Part shown: one piece after another, positions 31,939 to 44,300 of the stretch | Layout of the letters: each line of letters opens with the position of its first letter | Numbering within the stretch: position 1 is the stretch's first letter | Assembly (NCBI GenBank): GCA_037044905.1 | Contig: JBAOKB010000144.1 | Location: 1,116,001-1,180,000, forward strand | DNA from: Hortaea werneckii | Lineage: Eukaryota; Ascomycota; Dothideomycetes; Mycosphaerellales; Teratosphaeriaceae | Reading direction: 5' to 3' | Length of the DNA stretch: 64,000 nucleotides | Translations under genes and position numbers: made by a program | The notes under the pieces: generated by a model | Database searches by the model: none | The model's input: only the letters and a program-made list of their open reading frames with translations | Told to the model about the DNA's origin: nothing

Positions 31939-32566
31939 TGCTCAGTCCAGAAGAGCACTTGCTTTGAAGGAGGACCCTTGATGGCTATACAGCTAGTGGT
32001 GAATAGGCTGAAAGAGAATTGACCCAAGGGCTAAGACAGCTGGCCCGACGACTTGGTGAGAAGTCGGCTGGCAACCCGCAAAGATGCAACAGCAGGGTCA
32101 GTACATTGGACAGTCAGTCACCTTTACGTCAGATCCAACTTTCATGCAAGCTCAAGCTGTTCGTGAACTAGTGATGAGATGTATTGTGCAATGCCTTGTC
32201 CTTTGGAGAAGGACTCCCAGGTACATACATAGTAGGTAGTTCGCGCGGGAGCCATGACGGATGTAGCCGCGCGGCATACCAACACCATAGACCCCGTTGG
32301 ACAAAACTACATAGTACCTACTACCTAGGTATTTATGTACCTCCTAAGACTTTGCGCTTGACTAAGTATGAAATTTAGATGATGGACTAAGCAGTATACG
32401 TGAACATCTAAAGAGGAGACCTCTACCTGAAAAGCAAGAGAAAGAAAGACAAAAATGGCATGCGATGCCGAAAAGGATTGTGCGGCAAAGTTGATCGGAG
32501 ATGTCAAATGTCTTTTGGTATGAAAGCTACTCTTTTCAAACCCACGATATCGTATCTGGCCGTAAC
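31939..32566. other. Intergenic region between SSU1-type gene and amidase
   Basis: This holds the amidase promoter and the SSU1 3' region. It includes TACCTACTACCTAGGTA-type sequence at 32313-32340 and a related GTAGGTAG at 32234. No gene seen. Confidence 0.5.
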
Positions 32567-33934
32567 TTATACTTCTGCTCGCCCTTGCACGTCCGCCTCG
32601 CTGTGTGCGTCCGTGTCATGTTTGAACTGTCTTGTGATCTTTGCTTCTTCCTCCTCGACCTCCCCGAGGCAGGGCGCGGCGAGGATGGCTCCCGTCCACA
32701 GCCGGTACAATGTGCCGAGCATGACGCCCATCCACAGACCCGTCACAGCGACACTGAAGATCGTTCCCAAAACCCGAAAGAAGGCCGAGGGGATTTCTTG
32801 AGCCAGTGTCGTTGTGCACACAGCATACACTCCGAGTGGGAAGGTGAAACCCCACCAGCCCATGTTGAAGGGAAACCGCTTACACCGCACGACGGTCGCT
32901 ACCGCGAAGCACAACCAGAGCAGTCCGAAGCCCCACATGATGATTGCAGTAAAGAAGCCAAGGGCGTAGAAGATCTCACCAGGGCGTGCGATGGCGGGCA
33001 GTGTTTGCATAGCTGGAAATACTTGCAAAGAGACTTTGCCCAGTTGCATGATGCCGAAGCCGCCCTGGCCTAGTGGGCCGAGCGGCAGAAATGTCGACAC
33101 GATGACCGCTTTTGGTGGAAGGCTTTTTGTGGTAAGCCGCAAGAAGTAAATTACGAGGACGACCATCGCCAGGGGTACGCCGGTCCCCCAAAGGACGTAT
33201 GAGGTGATAAGAGTAATTAGAGCGAGATCCGGATGCGGGAGGACGCCCGCTACGAGACCGCCCGTTGCTGCTGCGACGATAGTCGAAACTATGGGCAGCA
33301 GCCATGCAGCGGTCATGTTCTCAATAGAGTTGTTATGGACAGCCATACTGTTTTTGACGTTAGCGAATCAGGCTAGACCATCAGAGCGGAAGTCGGGTTT
33401 GAAAGGACAAGGAGGAGAGGAGCCGGTGTAGACTTACAGTATAAATGGAAGTGAAAAGCAGCAGAGGACTGAGATGACAGCGTCAATCCACCAGAGCGCC
33501 CACGCCAGCTTCCACCAGTTACCTTCCCACGACGGCACGCAGACAAAAACAATCATATTTACGATTGTTGCAAGTCCCATGGGAAACGTGCCTAGGAAAA
33601 GGCTTTGGGCAGGATGACGCACCATCGCATTCCATATCTTCGGGTAGATAGTATAGCGGAGGACCGAGATGAACAGGAAGATAACGAAAAGGAGGACATT
33701 TAAGCCGAAGAGGATGTAGGAGATGTACTGTAGCCATCTCCCGTTGTAAGGCAGATTATGGAGCAGGATGGAGGTAATGCCGGTGCCCATGTTGACCGAG
33801 AACCAGGAGGGAGTAAAATTGCGCACGACGCGACGCCAGCCTCTTTGCCGTCTGCAGCAGACAGCGGCACCATCAGTTCCCAGATCAGGCGAATCGGTGG
33901 ACCCGGCCCCATTGCACTCGTTCGGTGTTGGCAT
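32567..33934 (-). CDS. SSU1: Sulfite efflux pump, SLAC1/TDT family
   Basis: Two exons (33934-33438 and 33347-32567) around a 90-nt intron encode 425 aa. About ten hydrophobic membrane spans follow a cytosolic N-terminus. The start NFTPSWFSVNMGTGITSILL and the internal MTAAWLLPIVSTIVAA and WWGFTFPLGVYA segments are signatures of the tellurite-resistance/dicarboxylate transporter family, fungal Ssu1 branch. Ssu1 exports sulfite at the plasma membrane. Substrate here is inferred from the family. The 90-nt intron falls in the middle of the membrane domain. It is divergent from the fluoride exporter, sharing 1.7 kb. Confidence 0.88.
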
Positions 33935-35666
33935 GCTGAGGGATTCGATGTGTATGATCTGCGTGTCTTCGGTCGTAGTAGCATGCAGGGTCTGACAAGC
34001 AGATTAAGTTCCTGAGCAGCGGAGACGTCAAGAAACGGCCAAAGTGCATTTAGAAGAGTGAGACCAGACCAGCACGGTACACAAACGAGACAGGTTGTGA
34101 AAATGGACGTGTGTGGCAACGCTGCAGCATCTCTAACTGTGTGCGCTAGATGCGGGTTGCAAGCTGATAGCGCTGCCGAACAAACCCAAAGCGCAGAGTC
34201 ACGTCCCTTCAAGTGCGGAGGCGGCGGACGGAGTTGGTTGGTAGTAATGACAGCAGCAGATAGAGGTCCCGGAGGTCCGGTCCGGGGCCAAGAAATTGCA
34301 TTGATGGAGTTGCCATACAGAGGTACCTACTATGTAGGTAGGACATTGCTTACAAGCAACACAACGAACACACAGTGAGATGATGAATGAGTGTTTACAA
34401 TCTATTTCACGTATTTTACCTTACCGTACCGTATGTAGGGTACTAGTTTGGAGACCTCATGCACAGACGCATTGGATTGGATTCCTCACCTCGCTCACCT
34501 GTATCCCAGCTCGAAAGCACTCATTCATGCCAGAGGTTTGGTTCCATTCTCCCAGCAGAACTGTCGCGGCTCGTGTGAGTTGCCATGCAATTCTGGTAGG
34601 TCATTACGCCTAATCGCAGCTTCCTCCCCGTTCTCTTCAACCCCTCCGAAAGCTGCCACACGCGAGTATGGTGGCGTCTACCTTTCCTCTTCCAAAGTCG
34701 TGTGCCTATAAGTTCGCGCGCTGTCGTCCCTATTCTGGATGGGAGGTGGGACGGCGACTTCGCTCAAGTCCGCATAACCAGCTCCTCCATCATCTGCACG
34801 AACGTGGCGAGCGCCCAACCGTTCCTCATCCTTGAGAGCCTTGTCAGCCCTATGCCTTCCAACTCGCCTCCATGCCCTGTTTGTCTGTCCGCCCGACATA
34901 CCTTTCCAGCCTCGTTTTCTCGGGTCCCGAAGGAGCAGTCTAGGAAACGGCTGAGTCTCTGGCCCATTACGGATCTGCTCAAATCAAGTCACTGCCGACA
35001 AGTCAGGCAATTCGGTCTGCAAGATGAGCATCATCCTAAGTGACGCGGGTCGGTCGCCCTTAAAGCCAATGCCGCCGAAGCACTCACTGGCTTCTTCACT
35101 TTGAGCGGACAACACTACTATGACCGGAACAAGGTATGACCATCACTGAGCTCTGACGGCGACCGGGCGGAAGAGCGCAAGGTAGAGCCGCTCGAAAGGT
35201 TTGGCCCGCTGGCCCGCTAGCTCGCGCTCGGCCATGTGTGAAGGAGGAGCCCGGGTAGCGCATCCGCTCATTCCGCGCTTATCTTCTGTACGATACATAC
35301 ACTGTCGTTGTACCGTGTGATGGACCAACTCGCCTACCATTATTACCTAGGTAGGTATTGTCACAATACTGAGTGCAGGGACATAACGGAAAGAGTGCAC
35401 AATGCCGTCGACCCTTCTTGCCGTGACTACGTCATTCCAATTTCCTTCCCTCGTACTCCGCCTCAGCTCTAATAGTATCGCATGGATTATCTCATCAACC
35501 CCGTAATTGCCCCCTTCTTTCCCGGGGGGCGTGGGCAAAACGCATTGAAGTTGAAGGACTCCAGTGACCTACTCTTTCTTTTGAGTTTCCCTAAATTTTC
35601 TGATTGACATTATCTATCACAATCCTCAGACACCCCCTCCCGAACCATTATTCAACACGTGCTATC
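33935..35666. promoter_or_regulatory. Long divergent intergenic region between SSU1 and FEX
   Basis: This is one of the longest gene-free stretches in the window. It contains GGTACCTACTATGTAGGTAGG (34321-34341) and TACCTAGGTAGGTA (35344-35357). Open frames such as 34702-35043 are Ser/Pro-rich without a domain. Both exporter promoters must lie here. Confidence 0.5.
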
Positions 35667-37010
35667 ATGCCCCGTTCCGAGTTTCCCATTGACCAAGCAA
35701 TACCCGATGAAGAGGATCTGTCCGGCGAAGACCAGGGCCTTGATGAACTCGCAGCGCCAGCGCCCGATGAGAATCCAGCAGATCGAGGCGTCTATCGCCA
35801 CAGCGACCTCGAAGATGAAGGCCGGCGGCAGAGCTCTCAAGCCAACCGAGGCGTTGATAGGAAGCGAAAGAGTTCAAATTTTCGTCGCAGCTTGACTCAG
35901 GCTTACATTTATTCTTACCTTGTCTTCTTCTCCATCCTAGGCGTCCTGGCTCGACTTGGTCTGCAAGCTCTTACCCTTTATCCTGGGGCCCCGGTTCCAA
36001 CCACGGACCTTTGGGCCAACTTCGCCGGCTGTTTGGTCATCGGTTTCCTGCGGGAAGATCGCATGCTTTTTCATAGCCACTGGACCAAATCAAAGACTCA
36101 AAATGGCGGATCTAAAAAGGCAAAAGCCCAGGCAAGCCAGGAGGGCGAAAGCGCGAGCTCAGAGGAGAAAAGCGAGGACGTAGACCAAGAAGCAACAAGA
36201 AAAGCTTACGAGGCTTCTCGCGCAGCGGTACCGGGATATATTGGCGTCACGGTGGGATTCTGCGGCTCCTTGACGACGTTCGCATCTGTGACTCGCGATG
36301 CTTTTCTGGCCATCTCTAACAATCTCAAAACGGATCCCACCGCTACCCACTTTGTGACTGCCATAGCCAGGACCCGTTCCGCCGGCTATAGCGTGATGTC
36401 TCTACTCGCCATCTGGCTGTTGGAGATCAGCATGAGCCTCATCGCTATCAAAAGCGGCGCGCATTTAGCCATCGTAACAGCGGCATTGCTTGAGAGCAAG
36501 GCACCTCAAGCCAACTATGAAAGGTTCATGAATTTCATAATCATACCGCTCAGCTGTGCGGCCTGGATCGGCAGCATCATCTTCGCAATCTTTACACCGC
36601 ATTCCGCCTGGCGCGGCCAAGTTCTCTTCGCTCTAGTCTTCGCGCCGCTGGGCTGCATCCTGCGCTTCCAGCTATCCGTCGCTCTCAATCGCCGGATTAG
36701 CAGTTTTCCACTGGGAACCTTTTTCGCAAACATTCTGGGCTCCCTCGCCCTGGGAATGTGCTACGACCTGCAGCGTAGCTCTGCAGCGCAGAGCGTCATC
36801 GGTTGCCAGGTGTTGCAAGGCATCGAGGAAGGCTTTTCCGGCGCTCTCACCACCTTCAGCACGTGGGCACTCGAACTTGACACGCTCAGAATCAAGCATG
36901 CTTATTTCTACGGCGCGTGCACTGTATGCGTCGCGGTCGCTGGAATAACGATCATCATGGGACCTCTACGCTGGACCACCGGCTTTATGGAGCCCGCCTG
37001 CGCCACATGA
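35667..37010 (+). CDS. FEX1: Fluoride exporter, FEX/CrcB-type
   Basis: The 447-aa single-exon protein is a fused duplication of the CrcB domain, as in fungal Fex. An acidic, disordered N-terminus (residues 1-75) precedes repeat 1: SILGVLARLGLQAL, LWANFAGCLVIGFL and the phenylalanine box GFCGSLTTFASV. Repeat 2 has LGCILRFQLSVALNRR, GTFFANILGSLALGM and GFSGALTTFSTW. The conserved Asn and the two Phe-box motifs that form the fluoride path are intact. Fex proteins expel fluoride at the plasma membrane. I take the ATG at 35667 because the 21 codons before it look like leader. Confidence 0.93.
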   Translation: MPRSEFPIDQAIPDEEDLSGEDQGLDELAAPAPDENPADRGVYRHSDLEDEGRRQSSQANRGVDRKRKSSNFRRSLTQAYIYSYLVFFSILGVLARLGLQALTLYPGAPVPTTDLWANFAGCLVIGFLREDRMLFHSHWTKSKTQNGGSKKAKAQASQEGESASSEEKSEDVDQEATRKAYEASRAAVPGYIGVTVGFCGSLTTFASVTRDAFLAISNNLKTDPTATHFVTAIARTRSAGYSVMSLLAIWLLEISMSLIAIKSGAHLAIVTAALLESKAPQANYERFMNFIIIPLSCAAWIGSIIFAIFTPHSAWRGQVLFALVFAPLGCILRFQLSVALNRRISSFPLGTFFANILGSLALGMCYDLQRSSAAQSVIGCQVLQGIEEGFSGALTTFSTWALELDTLRIKHAYFYGACTVCVAVAGITIIMGPLRWTTGFMEPACAT

Positions 37011-38577
37011 TCCGAGGTCAAACAGCAATTGATGAAAAGAAAGAGCACTAGGCGTGGGGCTCAGCCTTACACTCAAGCCTCGCCACAAATTGGACGTGGC
37101 ATGGGGATGGGTCATCCTACATTGGCTTTTTTCATTTGTCCATTTCCACCTCCACAAACTTCCATCAATGGTCGTCAAAAGGCCCGTGAGAGAGCCCTCC
37201 ATCGTTGATCTCGGCCGAGAGAGAATTTTCTCGATCTCCTGATCTGATAAGAGGCCCCACGCCGCTGCCGAATTTGGAACTTGGATGGCGTCCAAAAGGA
37301 GAGGACAGACTTGATACACTTGCCTCACAAGGGCGTTGGTAGACCTTGATATCGCCGACTAAAGAGGCGCAGTCTATTGCGATCGGCCGAGCTGTGCATG
37401 AATGAAACTGCGTTGCGGATGTATCCACTTCCGCAGCAAGGCTTAACCCGCCAATATCCAGCCTCAGGACATGGATACTGCTTTCTATTGGATATCACCA
37501 GGATAGTCAGGCAAATTAGCATTTGAGTCCGTCTACGTTTTCGATGCTGAGGGTTGGGAACTCCAGTACAGTCCACAGGCATACTATGTACCCATGTGTG
37601 GAGACGAAACAGATGACATGCCCCATGAGTCGCGGGTAGGTACCTTTCGGGACAGCATGCAGGCAGCAGCCGAGCCCTCTACCCCTTCTAATATCAAGGA
37701 CACTCCTGCTCACTTATTTGTTTTTTTTTTTTTTTTTTGGAAATGATGCACACGTGAGGAAACAAGACTCTGGGTGGTTCTCCCGCAGCTCCTTCTCAAG
37801 AGTAGAAAATAAGCGGTTCCATTACTTACAGTCCCAACGTCCGCGTTCAATGTTATATAGAACTTGGAAGGCTACTTGATATGGATGGATATTGATCTGG
37901 GTTTACAATATTTTTTTAACTGGATGAAAACGTGGAATCCAACGGAAACGGTAAAGTCATTGTGTGCTAAAAGCCGCAAAACATTGCGAATGCATCCAAA
38001 GCCACGGCTAACAATGGGCGTCGGGCAGGTAAGGTACGAGAGCTATAGGTATGTAGTTGCTCTATCGGAACCTACCAGCCGTGATTCTAGCGGTTCCAAT
38101 GCCAGACTTGCCATCGACGTTTCCACTCTGACGCCTTCCTGCCTTGAGCTTTCAGAGCGCTTCGGCTTCCGCGTGTGCGACGCAGTGTATCACTGTACAG
38201 GTACAGCTCTTGCGGAAGGTCAGGACCTGTTCGCACGCAGTCGAAACTTGTTTATGAGGCAAGTGGCAACTCCTCGACAGGCAAGGGCACACCTCGCGAA
38301 GCAGGCGCTGTGTCCCACCTCGCAATGCCTCTCGCTCATCGAGCTTTTATATCACTCCCTTCTTCTCCCCCTCTTTTCTTTTTCTCTCTCCTTCTTCCTC
38401 TACACAGACACACCACACAGATTACCGGACCTCCAGCTCCGGCCAGTATACTCTACCCCAGCAGCACTTAGGTTGGTCTTCAGTCCCATCTGGAACAGCA
38501 TTTCATATCATTGCTGACAACTTCTGCGACATCAGACTACATCTACCACCCCACCCAAAACCACCTCCACCACCAAG
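37011..38577. other. Intergenic region before the But2-domain gene
   Basis: This 1.6-kb stretch has a T18 run (37721-37738), A/T-rich sequence around 37860-37960 and a strongly C/T-rich leader (38330-38577). A 217-codon frame at 37864-38517 has no domain and merges into the leader. I regard it as non-coding. Confidence 0.5.
37721..37738 (+). repeat. Homopolymer of 18 T residues
   Basis: Simple T run in the gene-free stretch between FEX and the But2-domain gene; 37721-37738. Confidence 0.8.
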
Positions 38578-40601
38578 ATGACGACAGGAACACTCCTGGT
38601 CGCCGCTCTGGCGGCCGCGGCCAACGCAGCAACCCTCCCGCAGCCCAAGTGGTCAGTCTTTCCCACCCACCCCAATCACGCCCAAAGCATCCCTGCTAAC
38701 ATCGAATGTAGCTGCTTTGCAATGACAGCGTACGGCGGGCCTGGCGGTACTGTCGGGCAGCTCGGCGACGGACAGAACAGAATCGGCCAGAACAACCTCC
38801 CGGTTCCTCAAGGCACATATTGCCTGAACAACGGCGCACTCACGGACAGCTACGGGTACGTTTCCTCTTCCACGATCTCTGTCCGTCATTTCGGCAATCA
38901 CGCTGACAGGCCTCTCTTCTCACAGTCGTGGGTGCATTATGACACCTCCGACTGGTCAGTTCCAGTGCGACGTTGGTGCTAAGCCAGACAAGGGCTTCGA
39001 CATTACGTGCGGCAACGGCACTATCACCTTCAAAGGATCGGACACCTTCTGGTTTTGCCCGACTGGTGATCACGGAGGGTGAGTGCCATTCTTGCTCTCC
39101 ATCTCTGCCCTCCATCTCTGCTGACTGCAATTCCAGTTGGAACCTGTACGACCGTCCAGTTGAGGGCCAGAAGAAGTGCCAGCCGGTTTGGCTCGTCGCC
39201 GACAGCTGCTACTCCGAGTGTGCGCCTCCGCCTCAGACGAGCTCGACGAAAATGAGCAGCTCGACGAAGGTCTCGACCACCACGAAGATGAGCAGCACGA
39301 CCAAGAAGACTTCTTCAACCACCAAGACTTCCACCTCTTCGCCGATGAGCAGCTCGACAAAGAAGACCTCTTCCACCACCAAGATGTCCAGCTCCACCAA
39401 GCCCACGCCATCCATTAGCAAGTCGACATCCACTACGGTACGTGATCGAGGCCGCCACGCTGCAAAAGTATCCGCTGACGTTTTCACAGTGCATGACATG
39501 GACTCCGTCCATGAGCAAGCCAACTCAGAGTACCCCATGCCCAAGCTCCAGCACGCCCGTGACAACCTCGTCCAAGACCAGCAGTTCGAGCTCCCAGTGC
39601 CCGACTTCAAGCAAGCCCGCAACGACCTCTTCCAAGTCAAGCAGCTCGAGCTCCCCATGCCCAACCTCCAGCAAGCCTGCGACGAGTTCGATGTCTTACG
39701 TCTGCAACCCTGCGCACTCATATCCGGTACGTTTCCCTGATCCCATAGTTCGCGCTGAGCTGTACTGACACAACACAGAACGGCGCCACTTGTATCTCCA
39801 CGATGGGCTCTCTGACACTCTACACACCTACGCCGACAACCTCGAAGCCTGCCTCGACGTCGTCAATGTCGATGTCCACTCAGCAGCCGCCAATGTCGAC
39901 CAAGCCTGCAAATATGCCAAAGGGTTGCCCAGGTAAACTCAGCAAGGACTTTGAGGTGAGTTCATCATATCATCCGCTTGGCCATCTGGCTTTGATCTTG
40001 CTGACGAGCTCCTGCAGTTCCCACATCAGATCATCCACATCAACTCCGCAGAGCCCGACAAGGCTTATGGCAACTTCTTCAACGGCACCATGACTTCCAC
40101 CATCAGCTCGATGTTCAACTTCGACATCCCCGCCGACGCAGCCGGCAAGACTTGCTCCCTGGAATTCATGTTCCCGGAACAGGACCAACTGGAGACGTCT
40201 GCCTACACCATCAGCGGCGACGGCAAGGCCAACTTCTACACTCTCGAGAAGCCCGCGCACAAGAGCAACACCTTCAACACCTCGCCCAAGTCCGACAAGG
40301 TAAGCCGACGACCCTCCTCCCCTCAGATTGGCACTGCTAACGTCCACTCTCACAGTATCTCGGCGAGTACACTCTGACCCCGGGCACCTCGAGCAAGATC
40401 CACAGCATGGCCTGCCCTGCTGGCAAGACGATTGGCATCTGGATGTTCTCCGCGACGGGCAGCAGCCTGAACTACTTCCAGGACTTCAATCCTTGCCGTG
40501 AGTGCCTCCCCATTTTCCTCTCAAGACCATGTAACGATGACAAGGCTGACCTTTCTTCCTTCCTTCCAACAGCCATCGGCCTCTTCATGAACGTCGCATA
40601 A
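38578..40601 (+). CDS. Secreted cell-wall protein with But2 C-terminal domain
   Basis: Nine exons (38578-38651, 38712-38855, 38926-39078, 39137-39437, 39490-39726, 39779-39955, 40018-40299, 40356-40497, 40573-40601) close to a 512-aa frame. Residues 1-18 are a signal peptide. A Cys-rich N-domain follows (CCFAMTAYGG, TVGQLGDGQNRIG, GWNLYDRP), then a Ser/Thr/Lys low-complexity region of imperfect SSTTK repeats (about residues 145-225), and a Pro/Cys/Ser repeat block. Residues 363-512 match the But2 C-terminal domain: GNFFNGTMTSTISSMFNFDIP, SYTISGDGKANF-like segment, FQDFNPCPIGLF. Relatives are annotated as cell-wall proteins. No GPI signal is present because the protein ends with the But2 domain. 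The linker should be O-mannosylated. Confidence 0.85.
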
Positions 40602-41384
40602 ACGGCTCACTCTGCGACACATGATGGGAATGGTACGGCCACAAGGCGCAAAACGTTGCAACGGAGGAAAAGATAAGGATTACAGCGGTACAGAATGGGG
40701 ATAACGGCGATGGATTGCTTTTACTTGCTTTGATTCGGTTCTGGATTGAGTTGCGCGAGGGGGTTGATGGAGCAGGGAGGACTTCACGAAGTCTTTCCTG
40801 TTCAAGGGAGCTGTTTTTCCACACAGGCGCTCGCTCATTGCGAGCAGCGCTTTGGCGTCTTTCCTTTTGAGGGTAGTGGGTGGTAGTATTAATGAAGTAG
40901 ATAGTAATAATAATTGAGAGGGAAGGACCACAAGGTCCGCCTCTGCTCATGATGTCTTTTGCTTCTTTTCTTGTCTTCTGCGTTGCTCGCTTCTTCTTGC
41001 CCACTGAACTTGCCGTGCAATGCTTCCGATGGATCGTCAATCATGCCTTTTCAACCTCTCCCGCAGTTGGGAGTGGTCACGCTACGCTCCTGCCTACGTG
41101 AAATTAACTCCCCCTGCAGCTAATTGGGCACATTGCGACCATGTTGACGCAAATCCTCTGCAAGTCAACACAATGCACCCACAGCACATGTGTGACATGG
41201 AGATCTTTGACCGCTTCTAACGACGAAGTCACTGAAGGTTCATTCCTCTACCTGACACGTTTGAAACATCTCTCTCATTGGCAATACGTTTTTATGACCC
41301 TCTGTCAAACTGGAGCATGAGCTCCGTGAAATCTATTACGAAGCAGGACGTGATCTACGTTCAGGTAAAAACAACAGCAAACGC
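40602..41384. other. Convergent 3' region between But2-domain and KMT6 genes
   Basis: About 0.8 kb between converging stops, holding both 3' UTRs. Overlapping short frames show no domain. Confidence 0.5.
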
Positions 41385-44300
41385 TTAATCCCGTGGCCGT
41401 CGTGCCTTCAAATGTCGCCCACGGCGGGAGCGCCTAGCTGGCCCTGGGTCTTCATCTTCCTGCTCATCATCATCCTCGCTATTGCTATCACCCGAAGACT
41501 CAGGCTCGAATTCGTCCTCATCCTCAGCCCCGTTGACGGCGTCAAGGCCCATTTCTTCACCCGCTGGCTCGACGGCCACATTGAAAGCGGCGAGTCGATC
41601 TCCTGCGGATAGACGTTCGTCCGGCTCCAGCGACTGGGCGTCAGCATCTTCCGTTGAGGCGTTCTTCCGTGGTCTGCCACCTGCTCCAGGCGGGGGCCCA
41701 CGTTGTTGCTTTGGCTGCTTTTCTCCTGAGCCGGCATCCGTTTTGCGGGCTCTACCTCTCCCTGTCGGCTTGGCGGCTTTGCGAGCTCTTCTGTATCCAG
41801 TGGCATCTCTCTCGACTTCGACCTCCCAGAAGTCGTGTACCATGTTGGAATTACGAACGCGAGGCTGGTAAGCCTTCTTGCCACCCAGTTGCTCGTCAGG
41901 AAACTTTGGACCGTAATCGAACAAGAGCTCTTCACCCTTTTGGATGGTCTTGTCGGCGAAGAGTGCGATGCGATGAACCGTGTTGACCATGAAGATTCTC
42001 GGATACAGATTGTTCTTTCCATTACCAGCGTGGTTGATGAATCGTATGTTATTGCCGAAATAAGTGCTGTCAATTTCTTGGAAAGCATTCAGCGTAAAGA
42101 GGTAACTGAGCTGTTGTTTCTCATAGACAGCTCCACGTCTTTCCGCCTCCTCTTTTGTGATGATCTCGCCTTTGTATTCGCCAACGAAGTCGTGTTGCCG
42201 GATAGTCTGACCAGCGTATAGACCGAATCCATGAATGCCACTTTGGCCTAGAAGTGTCTGAGCAGGGCGGCCGAACTGAATGCAGGCGTTGCGACATCGG
42301 CCGTGCATCGGGTCTTCGCGTTCCCTGTTCACAGGGTCCAATATTTCAAGGACGCCGCAAGAGCCGCAGAGATCTGGGTCGCATTCACGGCCCAAAGAAT
42401 AGCAGACACATCGCTCGTCCTCGTAGCACATCAATCGCTGACCCTTCTTTAGCCTCTCGGTCGAGCAGGAGCAGCCCTTGAATCGGCGTGCACAATCGGC
42501 GGAACAAGAGCAAGTCTTTTCACAGGGGACCATATTCTCGAAGCAACTACACGCAGCACCCTCGCAGGTCTTTCCAGGGTGGTAACAGGGGTAGAAAGGA
42601 CCTCTTTCGTCAGCCTTGTGTTTGTATGCCTTTTCCCAATAGGACGCCTGTTTCGGGTCCTTCCGACTCAAAGGTTCAATAATGGCAGACGGTAGACCAT
42701 CGGGAGCCGGGTTGAAGCCTACTCGTTTGCGGTTGTTCACAGCCGGTGGATTGATAATATCGGTGGTGATTGCCTTCTTTGTGTCTGAATCGGCTTCTTC
42801 GTCGCTGTCCTCAAGCTCCTCAATTTCACCGTGGTAAGGGCACGCGAACCTGGAGCATATCCGACACGTTGCGTCGTCGAGCGACGTCTGCTCCGCGTGG
42901 TGCTGATCGGGTAGAGGCTTGAACTGATGCTTTCGTGCGATGTGCCAGAGACTGAACCAAGCTAGATTGTGGAAGTGGTAACAGGCCAATGCAGCCTTTG
43001 CCAATTTCTCCGGCGTCGATGCAGGAAGCGAGGACAGCACTTGAGCAGTCCTAGTATGTCCTCTACAGAAGTCTTCCGATGTGGATTCACAACGCTTTTT
43101 AAGCGCTTCAATCGCGGCAGGATCGCTGCCCACATCGGGACTTACTTCAAGAAGACAGCGAAGTATGTCGCTCCAGCCAATTCCAAGCTCACGCAATGCA
43201 TCTTCAGCGTAGTGCTCGTACTTCTGTGCCTGAGCCAGACGTAACAGTTTTGTGGAGCGCTGATCCATGTCAAAACTGTACTGCTCTTTCAGGCCTTTGG
43301 CATCCTCAGAGTAATCAAAATCATCCCCGAAGTAAGGCCAATGCTGTAAGGTCGTGACATTTGGCGCAAGGAAGTTACTCTTAATGTTGACGAAGTGAGA
43401 GTAGCTGGGCATGTCATCATGGGGCTCGATGATGTTTGGCTGTACAATGAATGGGACTTTCATGGGTTTGCCACCAGGGACCGACTTTTCAACCAAGAGC
43501 TTCACCGCGCCTTGATTACGAGATTTCTTGTCGGCTTGTATCAACGGTAGTGGTTTCAATTTGGCGAATGAATAGGGCTTGGTCGCCGAAACCTCTGCGC
43601 TCTGCTGAGCTCTGGCCTTTGAACAACGAGCACGACGGAGCCAAGCCCTATTCCAGTATTCGTTCTCAACGCGCACTTCGTCCATGTATCTTCCGACGAT
43701 AATTTCGACCTGTTTAGCGGAGCTAAGAGATGCAAACGCTTTATCGGACTTGCCTACATGTGGTGGCAAGACCTGGCTCTCGCTTCCGTTGCTGAAATTT
43801 GCTGTTTTGCTGCGCTCCATTGCGCCGTCCTTCGCCTCGCTCGCATCGCCACTGTTTGCCTTTTTTACAGTGCCACCGATCGAAGCAGCGAGAGCTCCGG
43901 GCGTTGATTTGATCTCTGCCTCAGGGCCAAGAGCCAGGGTATCGCTTTTCTTGCCGTGAGCGACTGGCTTTTGAGGTGAACCTGTAATGTGAAGTTCTTG
44001 TCGTGCTGCATCTTTCCCAGAAGACGTGACTTTGCTCTGCGCTGATAGACTGGCTGCTCGGGCAGTTGCGGAAGAGGCCTCGGACTTTTCAAAATTTGAC
44101 GCTTTTTCGTCACTCAGTGAGGCCTGCTTTGGTTCTCCTCCCTGACGATCTAGCACACTTTGGAATGCTTTGCTCTTATTTGTTCCGCCGGCTTTCTGGC
44201 TCGGATAATTCATTGACTGGTTGTTTGTTAGTGATTTTGAGCTATCCCTGGCAACCGATCCTGGTATCCGAGACTTTGGTTGTTGAAAATTAGACCTCGC

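Noticed and set aside
34702..35043. A 113-codon frame between the two exporter genes
   Set aside because: Ser/Pro-rich, without recognisable homology or splice partners; likely chance.
35400..35666. Fluoride-riboswitch-like leader before FEX
   Set aside because: I found no sequence or fold like the bacterial fluoride riboswitch; any control here would be by protein factors.
37864..38517. A 217-codon plus-strand open frame
   Set aside because: No domain, odd composition, and it merges into the C/T-rich leader of the But2-domain gene.
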